64,000 bases of DNA, taken from assembly GCF_004365355.1 (NCBI RefSeq), contig NZ_SODP01000002.1, forward strand, positions 1,359,838 to 1,423,837, read 5' to 3'. This document shows positions 45,065 to 53,743 of this stretch, piece after piece. The DNA comes from Kribbella pratensis (GTDB lineage Bacteria; Actinomycetota; Actinomycetes; Propionibacteriales; Kribbellaceae). Position numbers and translations under genes: made by a program. Every line of letters starts with the position of its first letter. Position 1 is the stretch's first letter. The notes below the pieces were generated by a model. That model worked only from the letters and a program-made list of their open reading frames with translations. It ran no database searches and was not told the origin of the DNA.

Positions 45065-45556
45065 ATGCCGAAGCCGATTTTCGTCGTTCAGCTGCACGAT
45101 GCGAGGCGGCTGCACTACGACGTACGGCTCGAAGTGGACGGGGTGCTGAAGTCCTGGGCGGTGCCGCGCGGGCCGTCGCTCGACCCGATCGTCAAGCGGC
45201 TCGCGGTGTTCACCACGGACCACGATCTCGAGTATGCGTCGTACGAGGGCGTGCACCGCGACGCGCAGTACGGCAGCGGCGCCGTGATCGTCTGGGACGC
45301 CGGCGTCTACACGAATCTGACCCGCGACGACCGGCACCAGCTCGTCGATCCGGCCGAGGCGATCGAGCGCGGGCATTTGAAGGTGCAATTGCACGGAGTG
45401 AAGCTCAACGGTGCCTGGGCCTTCACCCGGACCGGCGCGGACTGGCTGCTGGTGAAGGTGAAGGACGCGGACGCCGATCCGGGGCTGGACCTGACGGTGA
45501 CCGAGCCCCGTTCGGTGCTGAGCGGGCTGACCATCGAGGAGATGGCCGCCTCATGA
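45065..45556 (+). CDS. Stand-alone LigD-type 3'-phosphoesterase domain
   Basis: A 163 aa protein matching the phosphoesterase domain of DNA ligase D. FVVQLHDARRLHYDVRLEVD carries the conserved His, Asp and Arg active-site residues, followed by LKSWAVPRGPSLDP and GVKLNGAWAFTRT. In full LigD this Mn-dependent domain trims 3' ends in non-homologous end joining. Here no polymerase or ligase domain is attached and no ku gene lies nearby. It abuts a convergent nitroreductase. Confidence 0.9.
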   Translation: MPKPIFVVQLHDARRLHYDVRLEVDGVLKSWAVPRGPSLDPIVKRLAVFTTDHDLEYASYEGVHRDAQYGSGAVIVWDAGVYTNLTRDDRHQLVDPAEAIERGHLKVQLHGVKLNGAWAFTRTGADWLLVKVKDADADPGLDLTVTEPRSVLSGLTIEEMAAS

Positions 45557-46204
45557 TCACCAGCCGTCGATGTGGAGAACTTCGTCGAGCGGCTGACGCG
45601 CGGCCGGCTTGAAGTCGGTCCCGATCGTGTACGCCGTCGGGATCAGCACCGTCTGCCGGATGTCCTCCGGAAGACCGAGCAGCTCGGACACCTCCTGCTC
45701 GAAGCTCAGGTGCAGCGTGGTCCACGCCGTACCGAGAGCACGGGCCCGGGCGGCGAGCATGTAGCTCCAGGCTGCCGGCAGGATCGAGCCCCACAGACCG
45801 GCCTGGTTTCCTGCCGGCAGCGAACGGACCTTCAGGCAGGGGATGACCAGCACCGGGACCTGGCCCATCCGCTCGCCCAGGTAGGCCACGCTGTCGCCGA
45901 CCCGGCGCTGGACCGGGCCACGCTCGGGGTCGTCGGCGTGCAGTTTGCCCGCCGCACCCGGGCCGGCCAGGTACTCCTCGACCGAGCGGCGGTAATACTC
46001 GCCGATCGCCGCACGCTTCTCGGCGTCCGTGATCACCAGCCAGTGCCACGTCTGCCGGTTGCTCCCCGACGGCGCCTGCAGAGCGATCTCGATGCACTCC
46101 CGGATCAGCTCCATCGGCACGGGCCGCTCGAGGTCGAGGCGCTTGCGGACGGTCCGGGTGGTCGTCAGCAGCTCGTCGGGTTTCAGGTCGAGGGTGTAGG
46201 TCAC
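45557..46204 (-). CDS. Nitroreductase-family protein
   Basis: A 215 aa FMN-dependent oxidoreductase. TTRTVRKRLDLERPVP and IALQAPSGSNRQTWHWLVI form the FMN-binding start. AGLWGSILPAAWSYMLAARARALGTAWTT is the family mid-motif (VxxxILPAxWxxMLAARxxGLG). It starts with GTG. A clear paralogue lies divergent next door. The substrate is unknown. Confidence 0.92.
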   Translation of the reverse strand: MTYTLDLKPDELLTTTRTVRKRLDLERPVPMELIRECIEIALQAPSGSNRQTWHWLVITDAEKRAAIGEYYRRSVEEYLAGPGAAGKLHADDPERGPVQRRVGDSVAYLGERMGQVPVLVIPCLKVRSLPAGNQAGLWGSILPAAWSYMLAARARALGTAWTTLHLSFEQEVSELLGLPEDIRQTVLIPTAYTIGTDFKPAARQPLDEVLHIDGW

Positions 46205-46315
46205 GCCGGACAGTGTGTCAGCAGACGGAGGTGCTGTTCGGGTGCACCTTCTCGCAGTACCGGACGTGCAGGTGGGCGGGCCAGTTCATCGTCAGGCCCT
46301 CGACAAGGGGATGTG

Positions 46316-46339
46316 AGATAGTTCTGAAGCAGACTATCT
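46316..46339. promoter_or_regulatory. Inverted repeat between divergent nitroreductases
   Basis: AGATAGT and ACTATCT form a perfect 7-bp inverted repeat with a 10-nt spacer, 20 bp upstream of the plus-strand nitroreductase. It is AT-rich against its background, so it may overlap a promoter and bind a repressor of unknown identity. Confidence 0.5.
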
Positions 46340-46359
46340 GCTAACGGAAGGATTTGAGG

Positions 46360-47007
46360 ATGGCTCTGAACCTGTCGGCCGACGAGGTCCTGTCCACGAC
46401 GCGCGCTGTCCGCAAGCGCCTCGACTTCTCCCGGCCGGTCCCCCGCAAGCTGATCGAGGAATGCGTCGACCTCGCCACCCAGGCACCGACCGGCCGGAAC
46501 CGGCAGCGCTGGCACTTCCTCGTCGTCACCGAGGATGCACAGCGCCGGGCCGTGGCGGACATCTTCCGGCGGGCGCTCTCGCAGGCGGCGGGTCAGCCGT
46601 TGACCGCGGACGACGTACGACGGATGAACCATCACGCCCGCTCGACCGAGCGGGTCTTCGACAGCCTGCGCTACCTGGCGGACAACATCCACCGGGTCCC
46701 CGCGTTCGTGATCCCGGCCGTGGAAGGTCGCACCGACCGGGCATCGGCTGCGGAGCAGTCCGGGACGTGGGGGTCGATCCTGCCGGCGGTCTGGAGTTTC
46801 ATGCTCGCCGCCCGGGAGCGCGGCCTCGGCACGGTGTGGACCACCGCGCAGGGGCCGCTCGAGCGCGAGCTCGCGAAGGTTCTTCGGGTTCCGTACGACG
46901 ACGTGATGCTGGCCGCCTTCATCCCGCTGGCGTTCACGATCGGGACCGACTTCCGCCCGGCCAAGCGGGTTCCACGCGAGCAGGTGCTGCACTGGGACCG
47001 GTGGTAG
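46360..47007 (+). CDS. Nitroreductase-family protein, paralogue
   Basis: A 215 aa paralogue of the divergent gene, alignable end to end: LSADEVLSTTRAVRKRLDFS matches LKPDELLTTTRTVRKRLDLE, and WGSILPAVWSFMLAARERGLGT matches the partner. It probably arose by an inverted local duplication. I use the ATG at 46360, with GAAGG and GAGG upstream, rather than a TTG two codons earlier. FMN-dependent reduction is expected. Confidence 0.92.
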   Translation: MALNLSADEVLSTTRAVRKRLDFSRPVPRKLIEECVDLATQAPTGRNRQRWHFLVVTEDAQRRAVADIFRRALSQAAGQPLTADDVRRMNHHARSTERVFDSLRYLADNIHRVPAFVIPAVEGRTDRASAAEQSGTWGSILPAVWSFMLAARERGLGTVWTTAQGPLERELAKVLRVPYDDVMLAAFIPLAFTIGTDFRPAKRVPREQVLHWDRW

Positions 47008-47014
47008 GCCGGCC

Positions 47015-47632
47015 CTATTCGAACGGGGACGGGTCTCCTGCGCCGACGCGGACGAGTTCCGGGACGTCCTCGGAGAAGTCGACGACGGTGGTCGGCTCGG
47101 TGCCGGCCTCGCCTTCGATAACGGCGTCGATCTGGTTGTCGAGTTCTTCCTTGATCTCCCAGCCCTGCGTCATCGGCTCCTCGTGGCCGGGGAGGAGCAG
47201 GGTGCTGGAGACGAGCGGTTCACCGAGCTCCGCGACCAGGGCCTGGGTGACCACGTGGTCCGGGATGCGGACGCCGACGGTCTTCTTCTTCGGGTGCAGC
47301 AACCGGCGCGGGACCTCCTTGGTGGCCGGGAGGATGAACGTGTAGCTGCCCGGCGTGGCCGCCTTGATCGAGCGGAAGACGGCGTTGCTGATGTGCACGA
47401 ACTGCCCGAGCTGGGCGAAGTTCTCGCACACCAGCGTGAAGTGGTGCCGGTCGTCCAGCTGCCGGATCGTCCGGATCCGCTCGATCCCGTCCCGGTTCCC
47501 CAACTGGCAGCCGAGCGCGTAGCAGGAGTCGGTCGGGTACGCGATCAGCCCGTCCTCGCGGAGCAGGTCCACTACCTGCCCGATCGACCGCCGCTGAGGG
47601 TTCTCGGGATGGATGTCGAAATACCTGGCCAT
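47015..47632 (-). CDS. YrdC/YciO-family Sua5-like protein
   Basis: A 205 aa protein of the threonylcarbamoyl-AMP synthase superfamily. The segments GLIAYPTDSCYALGCQLG, IRQLDDRHHFTLVCENFAQLGQFV, PGSYTFILPATKEVPRRL and KKKTVGVRIPDH match the YciO branch closely. True tRNA t6A function is established for TsaC/Sua5; YciO members may act more weakly. It appears monocistronic. Confidence 0.9.
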   Translation of the reverse strand: MARYFDIHPENPQRRSIGQVVDLLREDGLIAYPTDSCYALGCQLGNRDGIERIRTIRQLDDRHHFTLVCENFAQLGQFVHISNAVFRSIKAATPGSYTFILPATKEVPRRLLHPKKKTVGVRIPDHVVTQALVAELGEPLVSSTLLLPGHEEPMTQGWEIKEELDNQIDAVIEGEAGTEPTTVVDFSEDVPELVRVGAGDPSPFE

Positions 47633-47651
47633 GACCGGGGAGCCTACCGGT

Positions 47652-48305
47652 CTACTTGGCCAGGCCGATCGGTGTCGCGGTGACTACCAGGTTGTCCTCG
47701 TAGCCGCCTTGGGAGGCGTTATAGGCGCCGGTGCAGGTGATCAGGATCAGGCGATGGTCCACGGTCTGGTCGAAAGCGCCGCTCTTGGTCGCGAGGGCGT
47801 CCTTGCGGACCGACTCGATCGACACGACCCGGTACGACGCCGTATGGCCGGAGCCGTTGAGCACGACGGTCTCGCCCCGACGTACGCCGAGGAGACGGGC
47901 GAAGAAGCCGAGGCCCTGGTTCTTCGAGTCGACGTGACCGGCGAGCACGACCGAGCCGAACGGGTCGCCGGCCTCGGCGCCGCCGTCCCACCAGCCGACC
48001 CATTGCGGCTTGGCCGGCACCTGGAGCTGCCCGCCGACGGTAGTTGCCGGCAGCACCGGTGCGTCCTTGCCGCCCGGCAGCACGACCTGTTGCGGGACGA
48101 AGCGCACGCGCTGACTCGGAGCCGGCGTGCCGACCCGTCCCGGCGGTGCGGACAGCGGCTCCGTCGGAGTAGGCACAGCGGACGGTGTGCCCTCGAAGGT
48201 GAAGCCGAACGTCGGGGTCGGCGTCGGCACCGCACCGTCTGCCCCGGCGGCACAACCCGCCAGGGCAAGACAGCACAGCGCCGTACCGACCAGTCCGCTC
48301 TTCAG
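47652..48305 (-). CDS. Class F-like sortase, lipoprotein-type
   Basis: A 217 aa exported cysteine transpeptidase-like protein. The N-terminus LVGTALCCLALAGC is a lipobox signal, then a Thr/Pro linker. The sortase core shows VLAGHVDS (His124) and LILITCTGAYN (Cys191). Where related enzymes often have Arg (YRDN) this protein has YEDN (Glu203). The best start is a CTG at 48305 overlapping the preceding stop (CTGA), with GAAGGTGG upstream. Alternatively a GTG at 48371 would overlap the upstream gene by about 70 nt. It is coupled to the DUF4397 gene. Confidence 0.82.
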   Translation of the reverse strand: MKSGLVGTALCCLALAGCAAGADGAVPTPTPTFGFTFEGTPSAVPTPTEPLSAPPGRVGTPAPSQRVRFVPQQVVLPGGKDAPVLPATTVGGQLQVPAKPQWVGWWDGGAEAGDPFGSVVLAGHVDSKNQGLGFFARLLGVRRGETVVLNGSGHTASYRVVSIESVRKDALATKSGAFDQTVDHRLILITCTGAYNASQGGYEDNLVVTATPIGLAK

Positions 48306-49198
48306 CGGCGGACCACCTTCCGGGCAGTGACTACCGCGACCCCCAGTGCGGCGAGGAACACCACGACCCACAGTCCGGATTGTCCGGCAGGGCTCTGCGC
48401 CTGGTCGAGCCCTGCCGCCTGTCCACCTGTTCCGGTGTTCACCACACCCGGTTTCGCCGACCCGGTGGCCGGCACCTTGATCGTGCCGAGGGCAACGGTC
48501 ATCGTCTTCTGGCTCGGTGCGCCGATCGCGAACACCCGGGTCAGGTAACCGGCCTTCACCGGCAGGTCCAACGGACCGAGAACAACTGGTGACGTTGCGC
48601 CGGTAGGAACGATATCCACCTTGTAGGTCGCTGCCGGAACGACCACGTCGAGTGATTCACCGTTCGCTACGTTACGGAATAGCACCTTTCCGTTGACCCG
48701 AATGTCGGCCGGCCCGACCGCCGCGTCGTGCGCGACCCGCAACCCGGCTTTGTCCACCGGCACCGCGGTCAGCTTGTTCGCGTACGTCGTGATCAGCGGC
48801 TGACCCGTCGGCGACACCGGCTGGTGGATGACGACGTCCAGACTGGCACCGGAACCGGCCGAGATCTCACGCTGGACGACCACCTTGCCGCCTTGCTTCG
48901 CGGTGATCATCCGCTTGCCGGACGCTACCCCGAAGGGCCCGACCAGCTTCCCGCCCGCGACTGCGGCGGCGACCTGGTGACCGTCGACACTGATGTCCAG
49001 ACTGCGCCCTGGCAGACCCTGGACGAAGTACAGGTTGGCCCCCGCGGCAGCCTGCGCCGGCACCGCGAGGACAGCCGGCGCTGCCGCCACCGTCACGGCG
49101 AGCAGCAGCGACAACACCCTGCGAATTACCGGACCACGAATTCTCGAAATACTTAGGGATACCGCCCGGAATTGCCCGGACACGCTCCGTTCCTGCAT
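48302..49198 (-). CDS. Secreted DUF4397-domain protein with C-terminal anchor
   Basis: A 298 aa cell-surface protein. The signal peptide (VIRRVLSLLLAVTVAAAPAVLAVPAQA) ends near residue 45. Two DUF4397-like beta domains follow: ANLYFVQGLPGRSLDISVDG, then GLRVAHDAAVGPADIRVNGK. The C-terminus is a membrane helix (SGLWVVVFLAALGVAVVTA) and a basic tail, like a sorting signal but without a visible LPXTG-type motif. The ATG at 49198 is chosen for its AAGGA and GGAGGG upstream. It is the neighbour, and perhaps the substrate, of the sortase. Confidence 0.82.
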   Translation of the reverse strand: MQERSVSGQFRAVSLSISRIRGPVIRRVLSLLLAVTVAAAPAVLAVPAQAAAGANLYFVQGLPGRSLDISVDGHQVAAAVAGGKLVGPFGVASGKRMITAKQGGKVVVQREISAGSGASLDVVIHQPVSPTGQPLITTYANKLTAVPVDKAGLRVAHDAAVGPADIRVNGKVLFRNVANGESLDVVVPAATYKVDIVPTGATSPVVLGPLDLPVKAGYLTRVFAIGAPSQKTMTVALGTIKVPATGSAKPGVVNTGTGGQAAGLDQAQSPAGQSGLWVVVFLAALGVAVVTARKVVRR

Positions 49199-49349
49199 TT
49201 CCTTCCCCCTCCGACGTTCGCCAGAAAATAGCGTAAGCATTTCCCCGCCCCACGAATTCGGGCGTATCGTAAGCGCAAGTCCGACCTGTCCGGAAGGGGC
49301 CGCACTGGTCTCGATTATGGCCGGGTCCGTTATGGGGAGACGGTGACTC

Positions 49350-50123
49350 GTGTCAGGACCTGACTCGCGGCTGCTTCCCGGGTTCCTCCCCGAGCGGACA
49401 TCGGGGGTGGAGGAGACCGGACGGACGCGAGTTCGAATCCTGGCGACGGTCGCGCTGGTGCTGGGGTACAGCGCGACCGTCGCTTGTTCGGGCGCCGGCG
49501 CGCTCCCGGTCGCCCCGAGTCCCGGGCTGAACAGTTCGCGGCCGTCGGGCAGCGCTCCGACACCGAGGCCGACCACGCTCGGGCCGGGCGAGACCGTGCC
49601 CGGCATCCAGCTGATCGCCGTACCGCAGCGGAACGGCTCGTTCGACATGACCGAGAACGTGATGTTGCCCGCGGCCACCGACATCCTGCCGCTGCAGCTG
49701 CCGTCGTCCGGCGACCACCTGCCCGGAATGATGGCCCCGACAACGCCGCGCGTCACCAACCTGAAGGTGGTCGCCGACGACCAGGCGGTGCCGATCCAGC
49801 ACACCACAGTCACAGCCCCGGGTGACCTGCCGCTGACCGTCTCGGCCACACGGATCAAGCTCACATACACGCTGTCCGGATCGGCGGTGCTCGCCTCTCC
49901 GTCGACGTCGACGCGAGCCGGCGCAGCCATCCGGCCGCTGACCTCAGCCGCCGGCGGGAGCCTGCCGACCGATGTCACCGTGACCAGCGGTCTGCTCAAC
50001 GCGATCTGCCCGCTACTGACCGAGACCCGCTGCGCGGTCGGAGATCCGCCCATCCTCGGGATCCAGCCCGGCATCCCGGCAAGCAAGGCCCTCGTCGTCC
50101 TCCAACTGGATCTGCCACGCTGA
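49350..50123 (+). CDS. Secreted or lipoprotein of unknown function
   Basis: A 257 aa exported protein without a named family. The hydrophobic segment RILATVALVLGYSATVACSG ends in a lipobox-like VAC, followed by a Ser/Pro/Thr-rich linker and a beta-rich domain (PGIQLIAVPQRNGSFDMTEN; LTVSATRIKLTYTLSG). The start may instead be a GTG at 49407, which would place the signal closer to the N-terminus. It is divergent from the DUF4397-sortase pair, with a 151-nt gap, and 4 nt upstream of an MFS gene. Confidence 0.65.
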   Translation: MSGPDSRLLPGFLPERTSGVEETGRTRVRILATVALVLGYSATVACSGAGALPVAPSPGLNSSRPSGSAPTPRPTTLGPGETVPGIQLIAVPQRNGSFDMTENVMLPAATDILPLQLPSSGDHLPGMMAPTTPRVTNLKVVADDQAVPIQHTTVTAPGDLPLTVSATRIKLTYTLSGSAVLASPSTSTRAGAAIRPLTSAAGGSLPTDVTVTSGLLNAICPLLTETRCAVGDPPILGIQPGIPASKALVVLQLDLPR

Positions 50124-50127
50124 CTAC

Positions 50128-51621
50128 ATGACGGATGAGCGGATCGCTCTGGGTACGGCCCGGGGCCGATGGGTGCTGGCGGCGACGGCGCTCGGGTCGG
50201 GAATGGCGTTCCTGGACGGGACGGTCGTGAACGTCGCGCTCCCGGCGATGGGTGAGGACCTGAACGCGGACGTCGCGGGCCTGCAGTGGATCGTCAACGG
50301 CTACATGCTGATGCTCGCCTCGCTGGTGCTGCTCAGCGGTTCGATCGGCGACCGGATGGGACGACGCCGGACGTACGTCGTCGGGGTGATCTGGTTCGGC
50401 ATCGCGTCGGTCGTGTGCGCGATCGCGCCGACCCTCGAGGTGATGATCGCCGGCCGGGTCCTGCAGGGCATCGGCGGTGCGCTGCTGACACCGGGCAGCC
50501 TGGCGATCCTGCAGACCTCGTTCCAGCACTCCGACCGCGGCAAGGCGGTCGGCGCCTGGTCCGGCCTCACCTCGGTCGCGGCGGCGATCGGACCGTTCGT
50601 CGGCGGCACCCTGGTCGACAGCGGTTACTGGCAGCTGATCTTCCTGCTCAACGTCCCGATCGCTCTCGTCACCGTCCTGGTCACGCTCCGCCATGTGCCC
50701 GAGAGCCGCGACGAGAGCGCCGGCGGCAAGCTCGACCTCAACGGCGCGATCCTGGCCACCCTCGGCCTGGGCGCCCTCACGTACGGCCTGATCAGTGCCG
50801 GCGACCACGGTTTCGGCGATCCGGTCGTCGTGGCCAGTCTGGCGATCGGCGTCCTGTCCTTCGCGGGGTTCATCGAGGTGGAACGCCGCAGCTCGCATCC
50901 GATGCTGCCGCTGAGCATCTTCGCCAACCGGCGCTTCACCGGCGCGAACCTGGTCACCGTCGTGGTGTACGGCGCACTCGGAACGGCGACGTTCCTCGTC
51001 GTGGTCTACCTGCAGACCGGACTGCACTACTCCGCGTTGTGGGCCGGCGCGTCCTTGCTGCCGATGACCGTGCTGATGTTCTTCCTGTCCGGGTACGCCG
51101 GCGGCCTGTCGGACCGGATCGGCCCCCGCATCCCGATGACGGTCGGACCGTTGCTGATGGCGGGCGGGTTCTTGCTGATGCTGCGGATCGACAACGAGTC
51201 CAGCTACTTCAGCACCGTACTGCCGGCCGTCGTACTGCTCGGGCTCGGTCTGGTCTCGACCGTCGCACCGCTGACCGCGACCGTCATGTCATCGGTCGCG
51301 GACCACCACGCGGGGATCGCCTCCGGCGTGAACAACGCGGTCGCCCGGTCCGCACAGCTGATGGCGGTCGCCGCGATCCCGGTGGCAGCCGGCATCACCG
51401 GCAATGCGTACCGCGATCCCGTTGCCTTCCACAACGGATTCGGCAAGGCCCTGTGGATCTCCGCGGTGCTCGCGGCGTCCGGCGCCCTGATCGCCTGGAT
51501 CACCCTCGGCGATCGTTCCGGGAAGCGCCATCTGCTCCCGGCCGAGCATCACCACCGGCACTGCGCGCTCGAGGCACCGCCGCTCGCCGACGCCCACGCC
51601 GACCTTTCGCGTCCGAGCTGA
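50128..51621 (+). CDS. DHA2-type MFS multidrug exporter
   Basis: A 497 aa 14-helix proton antiporter. GMAFLDGTVVNVALPAMGED (helix 1, with the DxTxVNVALP motif), GSIGDRMGRRRTYVVGV (motif A), GRVLQGIGGALLTPGSLAIL and SVAAAIGPFVGGTLVD (motif C) are all present. Drug or metabolite export is expected. It is probably in an operon with the preceding secreted protein. Confidence 0.93.
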   Translation: MTDERIALGTARGRWVLAATALGSGMAFLDGTVVNVALPAMGEDLNADVAGLQWIVNGYMLMLASLVLLSGSIGDRMGRRRTYVVGVIWFGIASVVCAIAPTLEVMIAGRVLQGIGGALLTPGSLAILQTSFQHSDRGKAVGAWSGLTSVAAAIGPFVGGTLVDSGYWQLIFLLNVPIALVTVLVTLRHVPESRDESAGGKLDLNGAILATLGLGALTYGLISAGDHGFGDPVVVASLAIGVLSFAGFIEVERRSSHPMLPLSIFANRRFTGANLVTVVVYGALGTATFLVVVYLQTGLHYSALWAGASLLPMTVLMFFLSGYAGGLSDRIGPRIPMTVGPLLMAGGFLLMLRIDNESSYFSTVLPAVVLLGLGLVSTVAPLTATVMSSVADHHAGIASGVNNAVARSAQLMAVAAIPVAAGITGNAYRDPVAFHNGFGKALWISAVLAASGALIAWITLGDRSGKRHLLPAEHHHRHCALEAPPLADAHADLSRPS

Positions 51622-51636
51622 TTTGTCGACTTTTGG

Positions 51637-52410
51637 TCAGCGCAGGGCGAGGTAGTGCTTGCGGCTGACCTGGTCGAGACGTTCGATCGCGTACCGGAGC
51701 ATCGTGCGCGGCATGCGGGTCGCGTACTCGTCGAGGAAGTCGCGGAGCTCGGCCTCGGAGACGCGTTTGCCGGCCTCGCGGAGCATCCAGCCCGACGCCT
51801 TGTGGATCAGGTCCTCCCGGTCGTCGAGGACCTCGGCGGCCAGCTTGAAGGTGTCGTCGATCTGGCCTCGACCGATCAGGAACTGCGTGGCGACGAGCGC
51901 GATCCGGCGTTCCCACAGGCTGCTCGAACGGATCAGCGTGTAGAGCTCGTCCCGCGGCTTGTCGAGCAGGTACCCGCCGACGACCTGCGGAGCGCTGCAG
52001 TCGACGAGATCCCAGTTGTTGATGTACGCCGTACTGCGGACGTACAGGTCGTGGATCGCGGTGAGCTCGTCCGGGTTCGCCGTACGCGGCTTGAGGGCGC
52101 GCGCGGCGCGATCGGCCAGCAGGCAAAGGACTGCCAGGCGATGCTCGTGAATCGGACTGGTCAGGGCCTGTTCCAGCTCGGGCAGCGGCAGACCGGCCGG
52201 CAGGTACGGCTTGAGGATTCCGCGGATCGTCGACAGCTTCACGCCGACCATCTGGTCGCCGTGCCCGTAGCCGCCGGGCTGGAGCTGGAAGTAGCGCGCG
52301 AGAACCTCCGCCACGGCCGGATCGGCGGCGGCGTCGACTGCCTCGAGCAGGTCCTTGGTGATCAGACCAGCATCCCTCCGGTCGCCCGGAGGTTCTGACC
52401 GGTCATCCAC
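51637..52410 (-). CDS. AlkD-like DNA alkylation repair protein
   Basis: A 257 aa all-helical HEAT-repeat DNA glycosylase-type protein. FQLQPGGYGHGDQMVGVKLSTIRG and IHEHRLAVLCLLADRA begin the repeats. YINNWDLVDCSAP and SLWERRIALVAT hold the catalytic-site Trp, Asp and Arg of AlkC/AlkD. It would excise N3- and N7-alkylated bases. The apparent GTG start at 52410 overlaps the upstream SDR gene by 49 nt, so the true start may be a little inside. Confidence 0.9.
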   Translation of the reverse strand: MDDRSEPPGDRRDAGLITKDLLEAVDAAADPAVAEVLARYFQLQPGGYGHGDQMVGVKLSTIRGILKPYLPAGLPLPELEQALTSPIHEHRLAVLCLLADRAARALKPRTANPDELTAIHDLYVRSTAYINNWDLVDCSAPQVVGGYLLDKPRDELYTLIRSSSLWERRIALVATQFLIGRGQIDDTFKLAAEVLDDREDLIHKASGWMLREAGKRVSEAELRDFLDEYATRMPRTMLRYAIERLDQVSRKHYLALR

Positions 52411-53105
52411 CGGGCGTCCGGGCCGGCCAGGAACGCGACCACGTCCGCCACCTCGGCTGGTTCACCTATCCGGCCGAGCGCGGTGATGCCCACCAGCGCA
52501 TCCTGGACCGGCGGCGGGTTGTGATCGTGGAACATGTCGGTGTCGGTCGCGCCCGGCGACACCGTGTTGACGGTGATCGCGCGCGGGCCGTACTCGCGGG
52601 CGGCGATCTTCACGAATTGCTCGAGGGCCGCTTTGCTGGCGGCGTAGAGAGAGATCCCGGGACCGGGCACGACCGTATTCAGCGTCGACAGGGCAATGAT
52701 CCGGCCGCCGTCGGGCAGGACGCGGCCGGCCCGCTGGATGGCGAAGTACGGACCTTTGACGTTGGTCGCGAACAGTTGGTCGTAGTCCTCGACCGTGACC
52801 TCGGCGATCGGCTTCACCATCGCCTGCGCCGCGTTGCAGACGAAGATGTCCAGCGTCCCGGTCGGGTCGGCCGCCCGCTCGAACAGTCCGTCGATCCCGG
52901 ACAGGTCCGACTGATCCGCCTGTACGGCGATGGCGTCGCCACCCGCGGCTTTGACGTCGGCGACCACCTTGTCGGCCGCGTCCGCGCTACTCGCGTACGT
53001 GAACGTGACGACGGCGCCGTCGGCGGCCAGCCGGCGTACGATCGCCGCCCCGATGCCGCGCGAACCGCCGGTGACCAATGCCGCCTTGCCGTCGAGAACG
53101 CCCAT
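52362..53105 (-). CDS. Short-chain dehydrogenase/reductase
   Basis: A 247 aa classical SDR. The cofactor motif is TGGSRGIGAAIVRRL, then FVCNAAQ (the NAG-like motif), a Ser in LSTLNTVVPG, and YAASK as the catalytic Tyr-x-x-x-Lys. PGATDTDMF follows. Such FabG-like enzymes use NADP(H); the substrate is unknown. Confidence 0.94.
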   Translation of the reverse strand: MGVLDGKAALVTGGSRGIGAAIVRRLAADGAVVTFTYASSADAADKVVADVKAAGGDAIAVQADQSDLSGIDGLFERAADPTGTLDIFVCNAAQAMVKPIAEVTVEDYDQLFATNVKGPYFAIQRAGRVLPDGGRIIALSTLNTVVPGPGISLYAASKAALEQFVKIAAREYGPRAITVNTVSPGATDTDMFHDHNPPPVQDALVGITALGRIGEPAEVADVVAFLAGPDARWMTGQNLRATGGMLV

Positions 53106-53303
53106 AGCGACTTGTCTATCACCGTCGTGGGTCTGACGTTTGCTTTACTCTGAAGCGCTTCCGGACGTGAGGTCACGCTCCGGGGTCGATCACCGCCAGA
53201 CCCGTTGTGACGCTTGTGCATTGGGGCATACGGTGAGGGCGAAGGGCAGTCCCATATCCGCCAGGACCCGCGTTCGTGGCGCTACCCCGGGGGAGATACC
53301 CGC

Positions 53304-53687
53304 GTGACAAGCCACCCAGACCCGCGGGACGGCGAGATGATCCGAACCACCTTCGACGCAGTGACCGTGGAGCTGGAACCCGGAGTACTGCTCGTCAGGA
53401 TGTCCGGTGAGATCGACATCGCCACGACCGACTTCGCCGCCGAGTCGATCCGCGCCGCGGTCGCACCGCCTGCCAGGCTGGTGCTGATCGAGCTGTCGGC
53501 CGTGACGTTCTGCAGTTCGGCCGGCCTCGGCAACCTGGTCGAGGCGCGCAACCTGGCCGGCCAGCACAACATCACCCTGGCCCTGGTCGGCGTCGGCAGA
53601 CCGGTCGACCGTCCGCTCACCGTGACCGGTCTCGGCGGTCAGTTCCGCATCTACAGCACCGTCGAAGAGGCCCTCTCCGAACTCTGA
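53304..53687 (+). CDS. STAS-domain anti-sigma factor antagonist
   Basis: A 127 aa SpoIIAA/RsbV-like protein. TVELEPGVLLVRMSGEIDIAT starts the STAS fold. FCSSAGLGNLVEARNLA carries the probable phosphorylatable Ser. It would bind an RsbW-like anti-sigma kinase, none of which is nearby. I use the GTG at 53304, with GGGGGAG upstream; an internal ATG at 53337 is possible. Confidence 0.9.
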   Translation: MTSHPDPRDGEMIRTTFDAVTVELEPGVLLVRMSGEIDIATTDFAAESIRAAVAPPARLVLIELSAVTFCSSAGLGNLVEARNLAGQHNITLALVGVGRPVDRPLTVTGLGGQFRIYSTVEEALSEL

Positions 53688-53743
53688 AATCAGCTGTGGT
53701 CGGCGGATACGGTAGCTTTCGGTGTCTCCGACAAAGGAAAGTC

